The position numbers and the translations under genes are program-made. The notes below the pieces were generated by a model. It was not told where the DNA came from. It ran no database searches and was given only the letters and a program-made list of their open reading frames with translations. From NCBI GenBank assembly GCA_027623315.1, contig JAQBYD010000017.1, positions 1-63,211 on the forward strand: 63,211 nt of DNA. Reading direction: 5' to 3'. How positions within the stretch are numbered: position 1 is the stretch's first letter; every line of letters begins with the position of its first letter. This DNA comes from Verrucomicrobiota bacterium (GTDB taxonomy: Bacteria; Verrucomicrobiota; Kiritimatiellia; CAJWTS01). Positions 1 to 8,302 of this stretch are shown here, piece after piece.

Positions 1-51
1 CGGCGGGTGGATCGGAAATTGAGACGAGACCTCGAAAAGTTAACAAATTGA

Positions 52-66
52 AACACTGACCCCTTT
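52..66. repeat. Terminal sequence shared with the 49-kb MITE
   Basis: The 15 bases AACACTGACCCCTTT are identical to the outer end of the right terminal inverted repeat of the MITE at 49006-49220. No matching opposite end lies inside the window, so this may be the right end of a second element that begins before base 1. Bases 1-187 otherwise hold no recognisable gene. The first coding start is at 188. Confidence 0.4.
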
Positions 67-187
67 GTAGCCAGTGCCGCGTAGGCGAACGCCGCTGTGT
101 GAGATCCCCTGACGACGGGCCGCGCTCTCGGCCTCGTACGCATGACGCTTCTACTGAATAGGCGGGACTTCCGCGATCCGTTTCTCC

Positions 188-1939
188 ATGCTCCAACGCA
201 TGGGAACTGGCCCTCCGTCCGATAAGCTTTGGAAGACGCTCGATGTTGACCGCGAGGCGGCGACCCTCCTGTCACAAGAGACCGATCTGCCCGCTCCTAT
301 CGCGGCGCTCTGTATCCATCGCGGCTTTAGCGATGCCGCCGGCGTTGACCGCCTCCTGCGCCCGCGCTTGAGCGATTTCTCCGACCCGAACGAACTCCCG
401 GACATGCCGGTGGCCGTCGAGCGCGTATGGGATGCCATCGACGCCGCACAACTGATCGTGGTCTACGGCGATTACGACGTCGACGGCATCACGAGCACGG
501 CACTGCTCTATCGCGTTTTGACCCGCCTCGGCGCATCGGTACGGACGTTTCTGCCGGACCGCGAATCCGAGGGATACGGCTTCACGACGCAGGCCCTGCG
601 GCGCTGCCTGGCCGAACAACACCCCGGCCTGATCGTCACGGTAGATTGCGGAAGCTGCTCGACCGAAGCCGTCGCCTTCGCGCGCGAGAAGGGAATCGAC
701 GTGATCGTAACCGATCACCATGAACTGGCCACCGAACCCGCTGACGCGTTCGCCCTGGTCAACCCCAAGCGGTCGCAAATCCAGTCGCAGCAGGTCCTGG
801 CCGGCGTGGGTGTAGCCTTCAAGCTCTGCCATTCCCTCGTGAAACGCGGACGCGAGTCCCATCCGGAGCGAGTGCATAACCTGGATCTGCGCGATTACCT
901 CGACCTCATCGCGGTGGGCACGGTCGCGGATATCGTGCCACTGACCGGGGAGAATCGGGCGCTGGTGCGGCACGGCCTTCGCCGCCTGCAGACGCAACCG
1001 CAAACCGGACTGCACGCGTTGCGCGAGGCTGCCGGCGGCGACGGCGACGGCGACGGCGAAGCCGACACCTACCTGGTGGGGTTCGTACTCGGCCCACGCC
1101 TCAACGCTGCCGGGCGACTGGGGAGCGCCATGGCCTCACTCGAACTCCTGATGACCGAGGACACAGTGCGGGCCGCGGAACTGGCGCGCGAGCTTGATCA
1201 ATCCAATCGCGAGCGACGTCGCATCGAGGGCAGCATGGCCGAGGCGGCGACCAAGAGCATCGACGAATCATTCGACGCCGCGCGCGACTTCGGACTCGTC
1301 ATCGGCGAGGAGGGCTGGCATGTCGGGGTCGTCGGCATCGTCGCGTCTCGCCTCGCGCAACGCTACCGCCGACCGTCGCTGGTGATCGCCTTTGGTAATG
1401 ACGGGCAGGGACGCGGATCCGGGCGCAGCATTGAGGGCTTTAATCTCCTGCAGGCGCTCGAGACGTGCGCCGACCTGTTCGTGACCTACGGGGGACATGC
1501 CATGGCCGCCGGATTCACAATCGAGCGTACTCAACTCGCTGCCCTGCAGCAACGATTCAACAAGGCTTGCAGCCACAGCCTCAAGGACCGCGACCTGCGG
1601 GCGACCATCACCATCCAAGCGTGGCTCGATTCAACGGATGCCGACATGCGCTTCTGTGAATCGCTCGAACAACTCAAGCCCTTCGGCGCCGGATATTCTC
1701 GCCCGATCTGGGGACTGCGCTCGCTGCACGTGGTCGGTGAACCTCGCGTAGTGGGGACCCGTCATCTCAAGCTCCGCCTCGCCGCCGGTGGAACGGAGTG
1801 GGACGCCATCGCCTTCGGCATGGCGGACCGCGAACTGCCCGACGGGCCGATCGATGTCGCCTGCGCGGTCGAAAAGAACAGCTTCCGTGGTCGCGACTCG
1901 GTCCAACTCAATATCCAGGACTTCCGTCCCGCCGAGTGA
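188..1939 (+). CDS. recJ: Single-stranded-DNA-specific exonuclease RecJ
   Basis: 5'-to-3' single-strand exonuclease of the DHH phosphoesterase superfamily, used in RecF-pathway recombination and mismatch repair in the cytoplasm. The 583 residues show motif I YGDYDVDG (93-100), motif II VTVDCGS (about 150-156), the DHH triad (176-178), motif IV around AVGTVADIVPL and motif V GPRLNAAGRLGSA. A DHHA1 domain with GGHAMAAGF follows, then an OB-fold-like C-terminus. Length matches the family. A short Gly-Asp run near residue 285 comes from a GGCGAC triplet repeat. The ATG at 188 is used; an ATG four codons downstream is an alternative, and neither has a clear Shine-Dalgarno. mnmA follows on the same strand after a 216-bp gap. 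Confidence 0.96.
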   Translation: MLQRMGTGPPSDKLWKTLDVDREAATLLSQETDLPAPIAALCIHRGFSDAAGVDRLLRPRLSDFSDPNELPDMPVAVERVWDAIDAAQLIVVYGDYDVDGITSTALLYRVLTRLGASVRTFLPDRESEGYGFTTQALRRCLAEQHPGLIVTVDCGSCSTEAVAFAREKGIDVIVTDHHELATEPADAFALVNPKRSQIQSQQVLAGVGVAFKLCHSLVKRGRESHPERVHNLDLRDYLDLIAVGTVADIVPLTGENRALVRHGLRRLQTQPQTGLHALREAAGGDGDGDGEADTYLVGFVLGPRLNAAGRLGSAMASLELLMTEDTVRAAELARELDQSNRERRRIEGSMAEAATKSIDESFDAARDFGLVIGEEGWHVGVVGIVASRLAQRYRRPSLVIAFGNDGQGRGSGRSIEGFNLLQALETCADLFVTYGGHAMAAGFTIERTQLAALQQRFNKACSHSLKDRDLRATITIQAWLDSTDADMRFCESLEQLKPFGAGYSRPIWGLRSLHVVGEPRVVGTRHLKLRLAAGGTEWDAIAFGMADRELPDGPIDVACAVEKNSFRGRDSVQLNIQDFRPAE

Positions 1940-1962
1940 GACGCGGCATGGTACGGCCTGAC

Positions 1963-2004
1963 GCAAGTGGCGAGTGGCAGGTGGCAAGTGGCGAGCGGGG
2001 AGTG
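1963..2004. repeat. Six-unit heptamer array
   Basis: Six consecutive 7-bp units: GCAAGTG, GCGAGTG, GCAGGTG, GCAAGTG, GCGAGCG and GGGAGTG, starting 24 bp after the recJ stop. Only one arm is present. Read in another phase the unit is GTGGCRA, close to the GTGNGAA units of the arrays at 4421 and 44214. Confidence 0.8.
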
Positions 2005-2041
2005 CCCAACCTGTATCTTCTAAAGAGCTCAGATCCCGAGG

Positions 2042-2068
2042 ATCCACACTCCGGGGAGGAGCGTGGAT
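2042..2068 (+). other. Stem-loop between recJ and mnmA
   Basis: ATCCACACTCC pairs with GGAGCGTGGAT (10 of 11 Watson-Crick, one G.T wobble) around a 5-base loop GGGGA. There is no T tract, so it is not a classical intrinsic terminator. It could be an RNA-processing or attenuation element for mnmA, or just a repetitive palindrome. Confidence 0.45.
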
Positions 2069-2155
2069 GCTGGATCACCGGCAAATTCTTGAGTTCGCTG
2101 TGGTTTGGGGACATGATGGACGCGCGGCCGATTCGTCGGGGCGCGCGTGACGCAT

Positions 2156-3250
2156 ATGACTACTGAAATTCAAGCTCCTCCAACAACCACGGCGCCCGTC
2201 TTTGTGGCGCTAAGCGGCGGGGTGGACTCTGCCGTGGCTGCCTGCCTGCTGAAGGAAGAGCATACCAACGTCATCGGCATTTCGCACCGTCACTGGCCAG
2301 AGTCCCGCTGCTGCTCAACCGCTTGTATCGATCGCTGTGCAGAGCAATGCGAGGACATGGGAATCCCCTACTCTGCCGTGGACTGCATCGTGGAGTTTGC
2401 CCAGCAGATCGTTGATAACTTCGTCGCCAGCTACGAGCGCGGTGTCACTCCCAACCCGTGCGTGCTTTGCAATGAACAGATCCGTTTCGACCTGATGGTC
2501 GACAAGTATTATCGCCAGAAGGGCGAGGAACCGGCGGCCGACTTCAAACTGGCCACGGGGCACTATGCTCGTGTCGTCCGCCACGATGGACGGTATCGCC
2601 TGCGACGGGGTATCGATCCCGATAAAGATCAGTCCTATATGTTGCACCGTCTTTCCCAACGGGAACTCTCACGCTGCATCTTCCCGCTTGGAAACATGCA
2701 CAAGGCCGAGGTTCGCGCCATGGCGGAGAAGCTGGGCCTCAAGTCCGCCAAGGAAAGCGACAGCCAGGATATCTGCTTCGTGCAGGGCCGCTACCAGGAG
2801 TTTATTCGGCAGTACTCGGAAACGGTCCAGAAGCCCGGTCCGATTCTGGACCGCGAAGGCAATCAACTGGGTGAACACGAGGGGATCGCATTCTATACAC
2901 GCGGGCAACGTAGTGGCCTGGGGCTCAACGGAGGTCCGTGGTACGTCGTCGAGACGAATCTCCAGACCAACCAGGTGGTCGTTGGGCGGCGCGAGGATCT
3001 CCTCGAGCGCGCGTTCACCATCTCCGACATACACTGGGGCGCCGCGCCGCGCCAGGAACCGTTCGAATGTGTCGTCCAGACCCGCTACCGGAGCCAGGCA
3101 CGTTCCTGTATCGTTGAGCCCGCGGCCGGAGACGCCGCTACGGTCCGGCTGTCAGAGGCCTCTGCGGATGTGACGCCTGGCCAGTCCGCGGTGTTTTACG
3201 AAGAGGATTGGGTCGTCGGCGGAGGCATCATCCAGGACTTTATACGATGA
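2156..3250 (+). CDS. mnmA: tRNA-specific 2-thiouridylase MnmA
   Basis: ATP-dependent thiolation of U34 in tRNA-Lys, -Glu and -Gln, using persulfide sulfur. The 364-residue protein has the PP-loop SGGVDS (20-25), a Cys pair in TPNPCVLCN (C102 and C105), ATGHYARV, and the second catalytic cysteine in SDSQDICFV (C207). C102 and C207 are the expected catalytic disulfide pair. An unusual Cys-rich stretch follows the PP-loop (CCSTACIDRCAEQC). The ATG at 2156 is preferred over a GTG three codons upstream. Length and domain order are normal for the family. Confidence 0.95.
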   Translation: MTTEIQAPPTTTAPVFVALSGGVDSAVAACLLKEEHTNVIGISHRHWPESRCCSTACIDRCAEQCEDMGIPYSAVDCIVEFAQQIVDNFVASYERGVTPNPCVLCNEQIRFDLMVDKYYRQKGEEPAADFKLATGHYARVVRHDGRYRLRRGIDPDKDQSYMLHRLSQRELSRCIFPLGNMHKAEVRAMAEKLGLKSAKESDSQDICFVQGRYQEFIRQYSETVQKPGPILDREGNQLGEHEGIAFYTRGQRSGLGLNGGPWYVVETNLQTNQVVVGRREDLLERAFTISDIHWGAAPRQEPFECVVQTRYRSQARSCIVEPAAGDAATVRLSEASADVTPGQSAVFYEEDWVVGGGIIQDFIR

Positions 3251-3295
3251 AAGTCCACGATTGCATAGCGGTCCGCCGCTCCTGAAACTCACGCC

Positions 3296-4024
3296 ATGAG
3301 CACCTGGGTCCCATCACGTTCTGCACCGGTGCCGCGGTCCGCCGAAGCCCATGTCTGGAGGCTTGCTCTCGACCAACCCGAGTCGGAGTCGGTCCAGCAG
3401 CTCGAACTCCTCTCGGACGACGAACGGGATCGCGCCGCCCGCCTTCGATTCGAACAGCACCGGCGCCGCTTCATCCTTGCCCGCGCAGGCCTGCGCAAGA
3501 TCCTTGGCCTGTACCTCGAGCGCCCTGCACGCGAACTGGCATTTCTCTACGGCCATCATGGGAAGCCGCGCCTGGCCCCTCCGTTCTCAACGACCGGACT
3601 TGAGTTCAATCTCTCGCATGCCCAGGACATCGCCCTGGTCGCGGTCACACGCGAGGCTCCGATTGGTGTCGACATCGAGAACCTCGACCGCAAAGTAGAG
3701 ATGGAGGGAATCGCCCGCCGGTTCTACGCGCCCGAGGAGTTCGCAGCCATCCAGGCCGCGCCAGAGTCCGACCGACGCCAGGCCTTCTTCAACTGCTGGA
3801 CGCGCAAGGAGGCATACCTCAAGGCGCGCGGCGACGGCATCACAGTCAACCTGGAGTCCTTCGCCGTATCCGTCGAAAACACGGACACCCCGTCACTGCT
3901 CCGATGCGAGATAAATTCACCCGAAGAATGGTCGATGCGGTCACTTCACCCTCACGATCACTACGTCGCCGCACTCGCCATCGCTTCACCGGCATGCCGC
4001 TTGCAGCTTCTACAACTTGATTGA
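3296..4024 (+). CDS. 4'-phosphopantetheinyl transferase, Sfp type
   Basis: Transfers phosphopantetheine from CoA to the serine of acyl or peptidyl carrier proteins. The 242-residue length is that of the two-domain Sfp/Gsp class rather than the short AcpS class. Visible motifs are FNLSHA (104-109), the Mg2+-binding GVDIE (124-128) and WTRKEAYLKARGDG (168-181). It starts 45 bp after mnmA and runs up to the next small gene. Its likely local client is the carrier protein at 42008-42253, which lies far away; that link is inference. Confidence 0.93.
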   Translation: MSTWVPSRSAPVPRSAEAHVWRLALDQPESESVQQLELLSDDERDRAARLRFEQHRRRFILARAGLRKILGLYLERPARELAFLYGHHGKPRLAPPFSTTGLEFNLSHAQDIALVAVTREAPIGVDIENLDRKVEMEGIARRFYAPEEFAAIQAAPESDRRQAFFNCWTRKEAYLKARGDGITVNLESFAVSVENTDTPSLLRCEINSPEEWSMRSLHPHDHYVAALAIASPACRLQLLQLD

Positions 4025-4067
4025 TTTTAGCGATGCGATCCTCCAGAATCATGTGTCTCTCCTGATC

Positions 4068-4415
4068 ATGCCCAGCCGTCAGAAACAACAGATTTCCGAT
4101 GCCGCACACGAGGCGCAGCGAGCGACCGACCGTGCCGCGCGCCTCGAGAACGAACTCACTCAACTCCGGCGAAAGGTCGATCGATTTGCGCTGACCTCAC
4201 AGGCGATGTGGGAACTCCTCAAGGAGACGACCGAGTTGAACGAGGAGGACCTCGTCAAGCGCATGGATGAAATCGATCTGCGCGACGGCACACCGGACGG
4301 GAAGATCGGCACCCAAGTCATCGAATGCCCCGAGTGCAAACGCCCCGTCAGCAGCGCACGCGACAGCTGTATGTACTGCGGCGCCGATATCGACCGAAAG
4401 CACCTGTTTGGATGA
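4068..4415 (+). CDS. Small coiled-coil protein with C-terminal zinc ribbon
   Basis: The 115 residues have no family I can name. Residues about 1-60 are a charged helical segment with heptad character. The C-terminus carries a four-cysteine zinc ribbon, CPECKRPV then CMYCGADI. The ATG at 4068 is chosen; the longer frame from TTG 4017 would overlap the previous stop. It is cytoplasmic, with no signal or membrane segment. It closely follows the Sfp-type gene and ends five bases before a heptamer array. Confidence 0.7.
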   Translation: MPSRQKQQISDAAHEAQRATDRAARLENELTQLRRKVDRFALTSQAMWELLKETTELNEEDLVKRMDEIDLRDGTPDGKIGTQVIECPECKRPVSSARDSCMYCGADIDRKHLFG

Positions 4416-4420
4416 ATAGG

Positions 4421-4546
4421 AAGTGGGTAGTCGGAAGTGAGAAGTAGGAAGTAAGAAGCGAGTAGTGAATAGTCGAAAGTAAGAAGTGAGAAGTGAATTC
4501 TGACTTCCCACTAACCACTTCTGACTAGCCACTTCCGCCTTCTGAC
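4421..4546. repeat. Inverted heptamer array between convergent genes
   Basis: Eleven purine-rich heptamers (for example AAGTGGG, TAGTCGG, AAGTGAG, AAGTAGG) run from 4421 to 4497. Seven pyrimidine-rich heptamers (TTCTGAC, TTCCCAC, TAACCAC, TTCTGAC, TAGCCAC, TTCCGCC, TTCTGAC) run from 4498 to 4546. The second half is the reverse complement type of the first, so the transcript could fold into a long imperfect hairpin. It lies between two converging genes and encodes the last residues and stop of the dihydroorotase gene. Confidence 0.88.
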
Positions 4547-5862
4547 TGATTACGGAAGACGACCTCACGCCCTTTCACCTCGTCGAAGAACTCGCCATCC
4601 CGGAACACGACGTTCCCGTTGACGAGCGTGATCACCGGCCAGCCCTGGATCTCCCATCCGTTGTAGGGGCTCCAGTTGCACTTGGAGTGGAGTTGGCCGT
4701 CGCGGATGGTCTTTGTCTGTTTCAGATCCACCAGCACGATGTCGGCGTCGAAGCCGGGAGCAATACGCCCCTTCGCTTGTACGCCGTAGAGCTGCACGGG
4801 TTTCTCACAGAGCCACTTGACGACATCGTTCACGCGACATCGTCCCTGGTTCGCCTGGTGAAGCATCAAGGGCATTAGCGTTTCAACGCCCGGCATCCCG
4901 GCGGGAGCCTCCCCGAACGGTTTATCCTTCTCCTCGCGCGAGTGCGGGGCGTGATCGGTCGCCATGCAGTCGATGACACCATCCTTCAGCCCCTGCCACA
5001 GCGCCGCGCCGTGCTCCGCGGTGCGAATCGGTGGGTTCATCTGCGCGTAGGTTCCGAGGCGCTCGTAGTCATCCGGTGCCTTCAAGAGGAAATGCTGCGG
5101 ACAGAGCTCGGTCGATATCAAACCCGCGATCTTCTCGGCACGAAGGTATTCGACTTCGTCGCGCGTGGTCAGATGGAGAATGTGCAATCGTCGCTCGTAT
5201 TTCCTCGCCATCTCGACCAGGAAGCGCGTTGACGCGAGAGCGGCATCCGCCGAGCGGATGCGCATATGGTCCTCAACGTTAGTCGATCCGGCGTACTGCG
5301 CCTTGTTGGCTTCGATGATGGCCTGATCCTCCGAATGAACGGCGATCAGCCGCTTGCCGTTCGCGAAAATGTGCTCAACATCCCGGCGATCGGAGATGAG
5401 TAGCGAACCCGTCGAGGCCGCCATGAATATCTTGATGCCCGGCACATTCTCGACCGCGTTCAATTCAGTCAGATTGTCGGAAGTTGCGCCGATGAAGAAA
5501 CCGTAGTTAACCAGGCACTTCCGTGACGCGATCTGTTTCTTCTCGGCCATGAGCTCGCGCGTCGTCGTATTCGGCACCGTATTCGGCATATCGAAGAACG
5601 CCGTGACGCCGCCGGCCGCCGCCGCGCGCGAGCCGGACTCGAGGTCCTCCTTCCACTGCATGCCCGGATCCCGAAAGTGAACCTGCGGGTCCAAAGCGCC
5701 CGGTAGCGCATGCAGCCCCCGGGCGTCGATTTCTTCGTCAGCGGACCCCACGGCCGAACCCACGGCCTCGATTCGGCCGTTACGAATCAGGATGTCAGCC
5801 GACTGGGTGTCCGAGGAGGAAACCACCAACGCATTCCGAATGACCATTGAGCTCGTCTTCAT
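4525..5862 (-). CDS. pyrC: Dihydroorotase
   Basis: Amidohydrolase that cyclises carbamoyl aspartate to dihydroorotate in pyrimidine synthesis. About 445 residues. Family signatures are DPQVHFRDPG (58-67), HSED, TELCPQHF, TDHAPHS (the catalytic Asp region) and GMPGVETLMPL. The first metal-ligand His of the usual HxH is Gln (Q60). I believe a dihydroorotase-like subgroup shares this, so activity is probable but unproven. ATG at 5862 (MKTSSM) or 5847 (MVIRNA) are both possible starts. The final residues come from the heptamer array, which also supplies the stop codon. It stands alone and converges on the gene ending at 4415. Confidence 0.88.
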   Translation of the reverse strand: MKTSSMVIRNALVVSSSDTQSADILIRNGRIEAVGSAVGSADEEIDARGLHALPGALDPQVHFRDPGMQWKEDLESGSRAAAAGGVTAFFDMPNTVPNTTTRELMAEKKQIASRKCLVNYGFFIGATSDNLTELNAVENVPGIKIFMAASTGSLLISDRRDVEHIFANGKRLIAVHSEDQAIIEANKAQYAGSTNVEDHMRIRSADAALASTRFLVEMARKYERRLHILHLTTRDEVEYLRAEKIAGLISTELCPQHFLLKAPDDYERLGTYAQMNPPIRTAEHGAALWQGLKDGVIDCMATDHAPHSREEKDKPFGEAPAGMPGVETLMPLMLHQANQGRCRVNDVVKWLCEKPVQLYGVQAKGRIAPGFDADIVLVDLKQTKTIRDGQLHSKCNWSPYNGWEIQGWPVITLVNGNVVFRDGEFFDEVKGREVVFRNQSEGGSG

Positions 5863-5912
5863 CTGCTGCGGACACTTTACGACCGGCAAGCCGAGGCTCC
5901 AAGCCGCTATTT

Positions 5913-6074
5913 ATGGATCCCTGCGAGATTCGATCCATCAATCGTCCTGCCAAAGATCGCAGGGAAGCAGCCGTGGAGCCTGACGATCGTCTGGTCTTCG
6001 CTGGATTGTTGGCGTTGGTGGCGATAGCCTGCCTATCAACCGCGATGAACGTCCGTCATCCCGTCCTGAAATAG
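5913..6074 (+). CDS. Possible small single-pass membrane protein
   Basis: A 53-residue frame from ATG 5913. The first half is charged (MDPCEIRSIN, then an Arg/Glu-rich stretch). The second half has one hydrophobic segment, LVFAGLLALVAIACL, followed by a short polar tail. No clear Shine-Dalgarno and no recognised family. It could be a real small membrane protein, the N-terminal remnant of a longer gene such as a ComEA-like one, or chance. Confidence 0.3.
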   Translation: MDPCEIRSINRPAKDRREAAVEPDDRLVFAGLLALVAIACLSTAMNVRHPVLK

Positions 6075-6555
6075 GTTGTCACTCACAAGCCTTGGGCCGC
6101 ACGACGCGGCGCCACTTGCTCATTCTCCGCGTCCGGGGTGAGGGCACCCCGTCTCCATCGCCTTAACCCGGATATCTCACACTTTTCCTGCTACGAAGGT
6201 CAAGAGCCCGGTTGGGGCGCGGCCAGGTTGAGGCGTTCGGTGGATTCGGCGCTAGTCGCCGAAGCTGGAATTTCGCCATCTAAAAGGACGCCGCAACCCC
6301 GAATCCCCTAATTTACTCGAAAACCGGCTGATGGGTCCGCCGCGATCCAGTCCCAGACGGAGCCAATTTTTAGCGAAAATTAAGGTTGCATTCCTGGGTC
6401 AGGTCCGTTAAGGTCCCGCCGATTGCAGTTGAGAAAGATCGAGTGATTTACTGTTTGGTTGTCCTCCTTGCCATAGTGGCCGGTGGCGATCCTAGTCCGC
6501 GAGCGGCGGAAACGGTCACCGGCTCTCCGCAGCAGAACGAGATGGGAGTACCACT
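6075..6555 (+). other. Long intergenic leader of the RNA-binding protein gene
   Basis: About 480 bp without a convincing gene. It contains a perfect 7-bp stem TTCGGCG / CGCCGAA with a 5-base loop at 6245-6263, and a possible promoter at 6386-6414. A GGGAG ribosome site lies about 6544-6548, seven bases before the ATG. Long leaders are common for small RRM and cold-shock genes; regulation here is inference. Confidence 0.5.
6386..6414 (+). promoter_or_regulatory. Candidate promoter of the RRM gene
   Basis: TTGCAT (6386-6391), a 17-bp spacer, then TAAGGT (6409-6414). The -35 matches the sigma-70 consensus at 4 of 6 positions and the -10 at 3 of 6. It would give a leader of roughly 135 bases. 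Weak; listed because it is the best pair in the gap. Confidence 0.22.
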
Positions 6556-6873
6556 ATGGGTACCAGATTATACGTGGGCAATTTGTCCTACGACACGCAA
6601 GAAGGCGACATCCAGAGCCAGTTCGAACAGGCTGGCACCGTGAGGTCATGCGACATGATCATGGACAAGTTCACGAACAAGTCCAAGGGATTCGCGTTCG
6701 TCGAAATGGGTTCCGATGAGGAAGCCGCCAAGGCGATCTCCATGTTCGACAACCAGGAACTGGATGGCCGTACGCTTAAGGTCAACGAAGCGCGACCGCG
6801 CGAAGACCGTGGAGATTCCTACGGTGGTGGCGGCGGCGGCGGCGGCGGCGGTGGCCGGCGCGATCGCTACTAA
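6556..6873 (+). CDS. Glycine-rich RNA-binding protein, single RRM
   Basis: A 105-residue protein with one RNA recognition motif: RNP2 LYVGNL (5-10) and RNP1 KGFAFVEM (44-51). A linker with Arg and Asp follows, then a tail of eleven glycines ending RRDRY. Cyanobacterial and other bacterial Rbp proteins have this layout and bind single-stranded RNA, often in cold response. The polyglycine is encoded by a GGC/GGT run (about 6824-6856) that may slip. The ATG at 6556 has a GGGAG site upstream. It is monocistronic, closed by the terminator at 6905-6951. Confidence 0.93.
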   Translation: MGTRLYVGNLSYDTQEGDIQSQFEQAGTVRSCDMIMDKFTNKSKGFAFVEMGSDEEAAKAISMFDNQELDGRTLKVNEARPREDRGDSYGGGGGGGGGGGRRDRY

Positions 6874-6904
6874 TCAATAGCGGGCTAACGCCCAATAACA
6901 ATCT

Positions 6905-6951
6905 ACTGACGGATCGCGATCCTAAGGGGTCGCGGGCGTCAGTATTTTTTT
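6905..6951 (+). terminator. Intrinsic terminator of the RRM gene
   Basis: Outer stem ACTGACG / CGTCAGT and inner stem GCGATCC / GGGTCGC (one G.T) with loop TAAG, followed by A and seven T residues. It separates the RRM gene from the moxR operon. Confidence 0.9.
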
Positions 6952-7061
6952 GCCTGCGCCGAACCAGTCCGAAGATCCAGCATGTGCACTCGCAGGCACA
7001 CCTGAGTCCTCCAGACCACGCATTCTGAAGGCTTCACGGGATCCCCAAACCTTGAAATGGC

Positions 7062-7081
7062 CTGCAATTCGCACATTGCAG
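7062..7081. promoter_or_regulatory. Inverted repeat upstream of moxR, possible operator
   Basis: CTGCAAT and ATTGCAG are perfect 7-bp arms separated by TCGCAC. It sits about 100 bp before the moxR start, in a 226-bp gap (6952-7177) that must hold the promoter of the 20-kb operon. The size and spacing suit a dimeric repressor site. No convincing -35/-10 pair is visible beside it. Confidence 0.35.
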
Positions 7082-7177
7082 ACCCCCCGGTGATCTGCGA
7101 CCATCCGGTGGTACAGAAGCTGCTAATCCAAAAGCGCAGCCCCAACGCGGAGGGGAATCACACGAGGAGGCTTACGG

Positions 7178-8251
7178 ATGGATGCTATTTTGGAACCGCT
7201 TGTGGAAGATCTTCAAAAAACGCCGGTTGCCGAGGCCGACCCGGATCTCGACCTGCAGGCTGTGCGCGATCTAAATGCGGCCTACGAGCAGATCGTCGAC
7301 GAGGTCGGCAAGGTCATCGTCGGCCAGCGCAAGGTAATCGAACAGGTTCTCGTGGCCACATTCTGCCGCGGCCATGCCCTGCTGGTGGGCGTCCCCGGCC
7401 TCGCCAAGACCCTCCTGGTGAGTACCCTGTCGCAGGCACTCGACCTTTCCTTTAAGCGGATTCAGTTCACACCCGATCTGATGCCGTCGGATATTACCGG
7501 GACCGAGGTCCTCGAAGAGGATCGCTCGACCGGGAAACGCATCTTCCGTTTCGTGCACGGCCCGCTCTTCGCCAACATGGTGCTCGCCGACGAGATCAAC
7601 CGTACCCCTCCCAAAACCCAGGCCGCCCTGCTCGAGGCGATGCAGGAACACGTCGTCACCATCGGGGACCAGGACCATAAACTCCCCGACCCCTTCTTCG
7701 TGCTCGCCACCCAGAATCCGATCGAACAGGAAGGCACCTATCCCCTCCCCGAAGCGCAGCTCGACCGCTTCATGTTCATGATCCTCGTCGGCTACCCCAC
7801 CGAGCAAGAAGAGCTGCAGATCATGAAGCAGGTCACCGGCACCCACTCGGCCACAATTGAAAACGTCATTTCTTGCGAAGATATCCTTCGCTTACAGAGC
7901 GTGGTGCGGCGCGTACCCGCTGCCGATCACGTTTTCCAATACGCGCGCGACATCTCGCGTGCCACGCGTCCGCACGACGAGAACGCCCCGGAGTTTGCCC
8001 GGGAGTTGATCCAGTGGGGCGCCGGGCCACGCGCATCGATCTCGATGATGATGGCGGCCAAGGCGCGCGCGATTCTCCACGGGCGCTTCCATACCACCAC
8101 CGAAGACGTCCGTGAAATGGCCGCGCCCGTGCTGCGTCACCGCATCCTCCCCACGTTCAATGCGGAAGCCGCCGGCATCAACAGTGACCGCATCATCGAA
8201 CGCCTGCTTGAGGAAATTTCACCACAGGCCGACGACATACTTGGAAAGTGA
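7178..8251 (+). CDS. MoxR family AAA+ ATPase
   Basis: A 357-residue AAA+ ATPase of the MoxR class. These act as chaperone-like machines on partners with VWA domains. Walker A is GVPGLAKT (71-78), Walker B is VLADEINR (135-142), and the sensor region [20 protein letters not shown] is canonical. A C-terminal lid domain follows. The start is fixed by a perfect AGGAGG (7165-7170) seven bases before ATG 7178. It is the first gene of the operon with the DUF58 and VWA genes, the standard neighbourhood of this family. Confidence 0.96.
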   Translation: MDAILEPLVEDLQKTPVAEADPDLDLQAVRDLNAAYEQIVDEVGKVIVGQRKVIEQVLVATFCRGHALLVGVPGLAKTLLVSTLSQALDLSFKRIQFTPDLMPSDITGTEVLEEDRSTGKRIFRFVHGPLFANMVLADEINRTPPKTQAALLEAMQEHVVTIGDQDHKLPDPFFVLATQNPIEQEGTYPLPEAQLDRFMFMILVGYPTEQEELQIMKQVTGTHSATIENVISCEDILRLQSVVRRVPAADHVFQYARDISRATRPHDENAPEFARELIQWGAGPRASISMMMAAKARAILHGRFHTTTEDVREMAAPVLRHRILPTFNAEAAGINSDRIIERLLEEISPQADDILGK

Positions 8252-8302
8252 TCTTATCCAGCCCTCTCCCAACGGGAGCGGGAGGAGAGACGTAAAGGCA
8301 TC

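Noticed and set aside
6386-6643. Leader frame with a signal-like stretch (IYCLVVLLAIVAGG)
   Set aside because: It runs out of frame through the RRM gene and has no ribosome site; probably chance.
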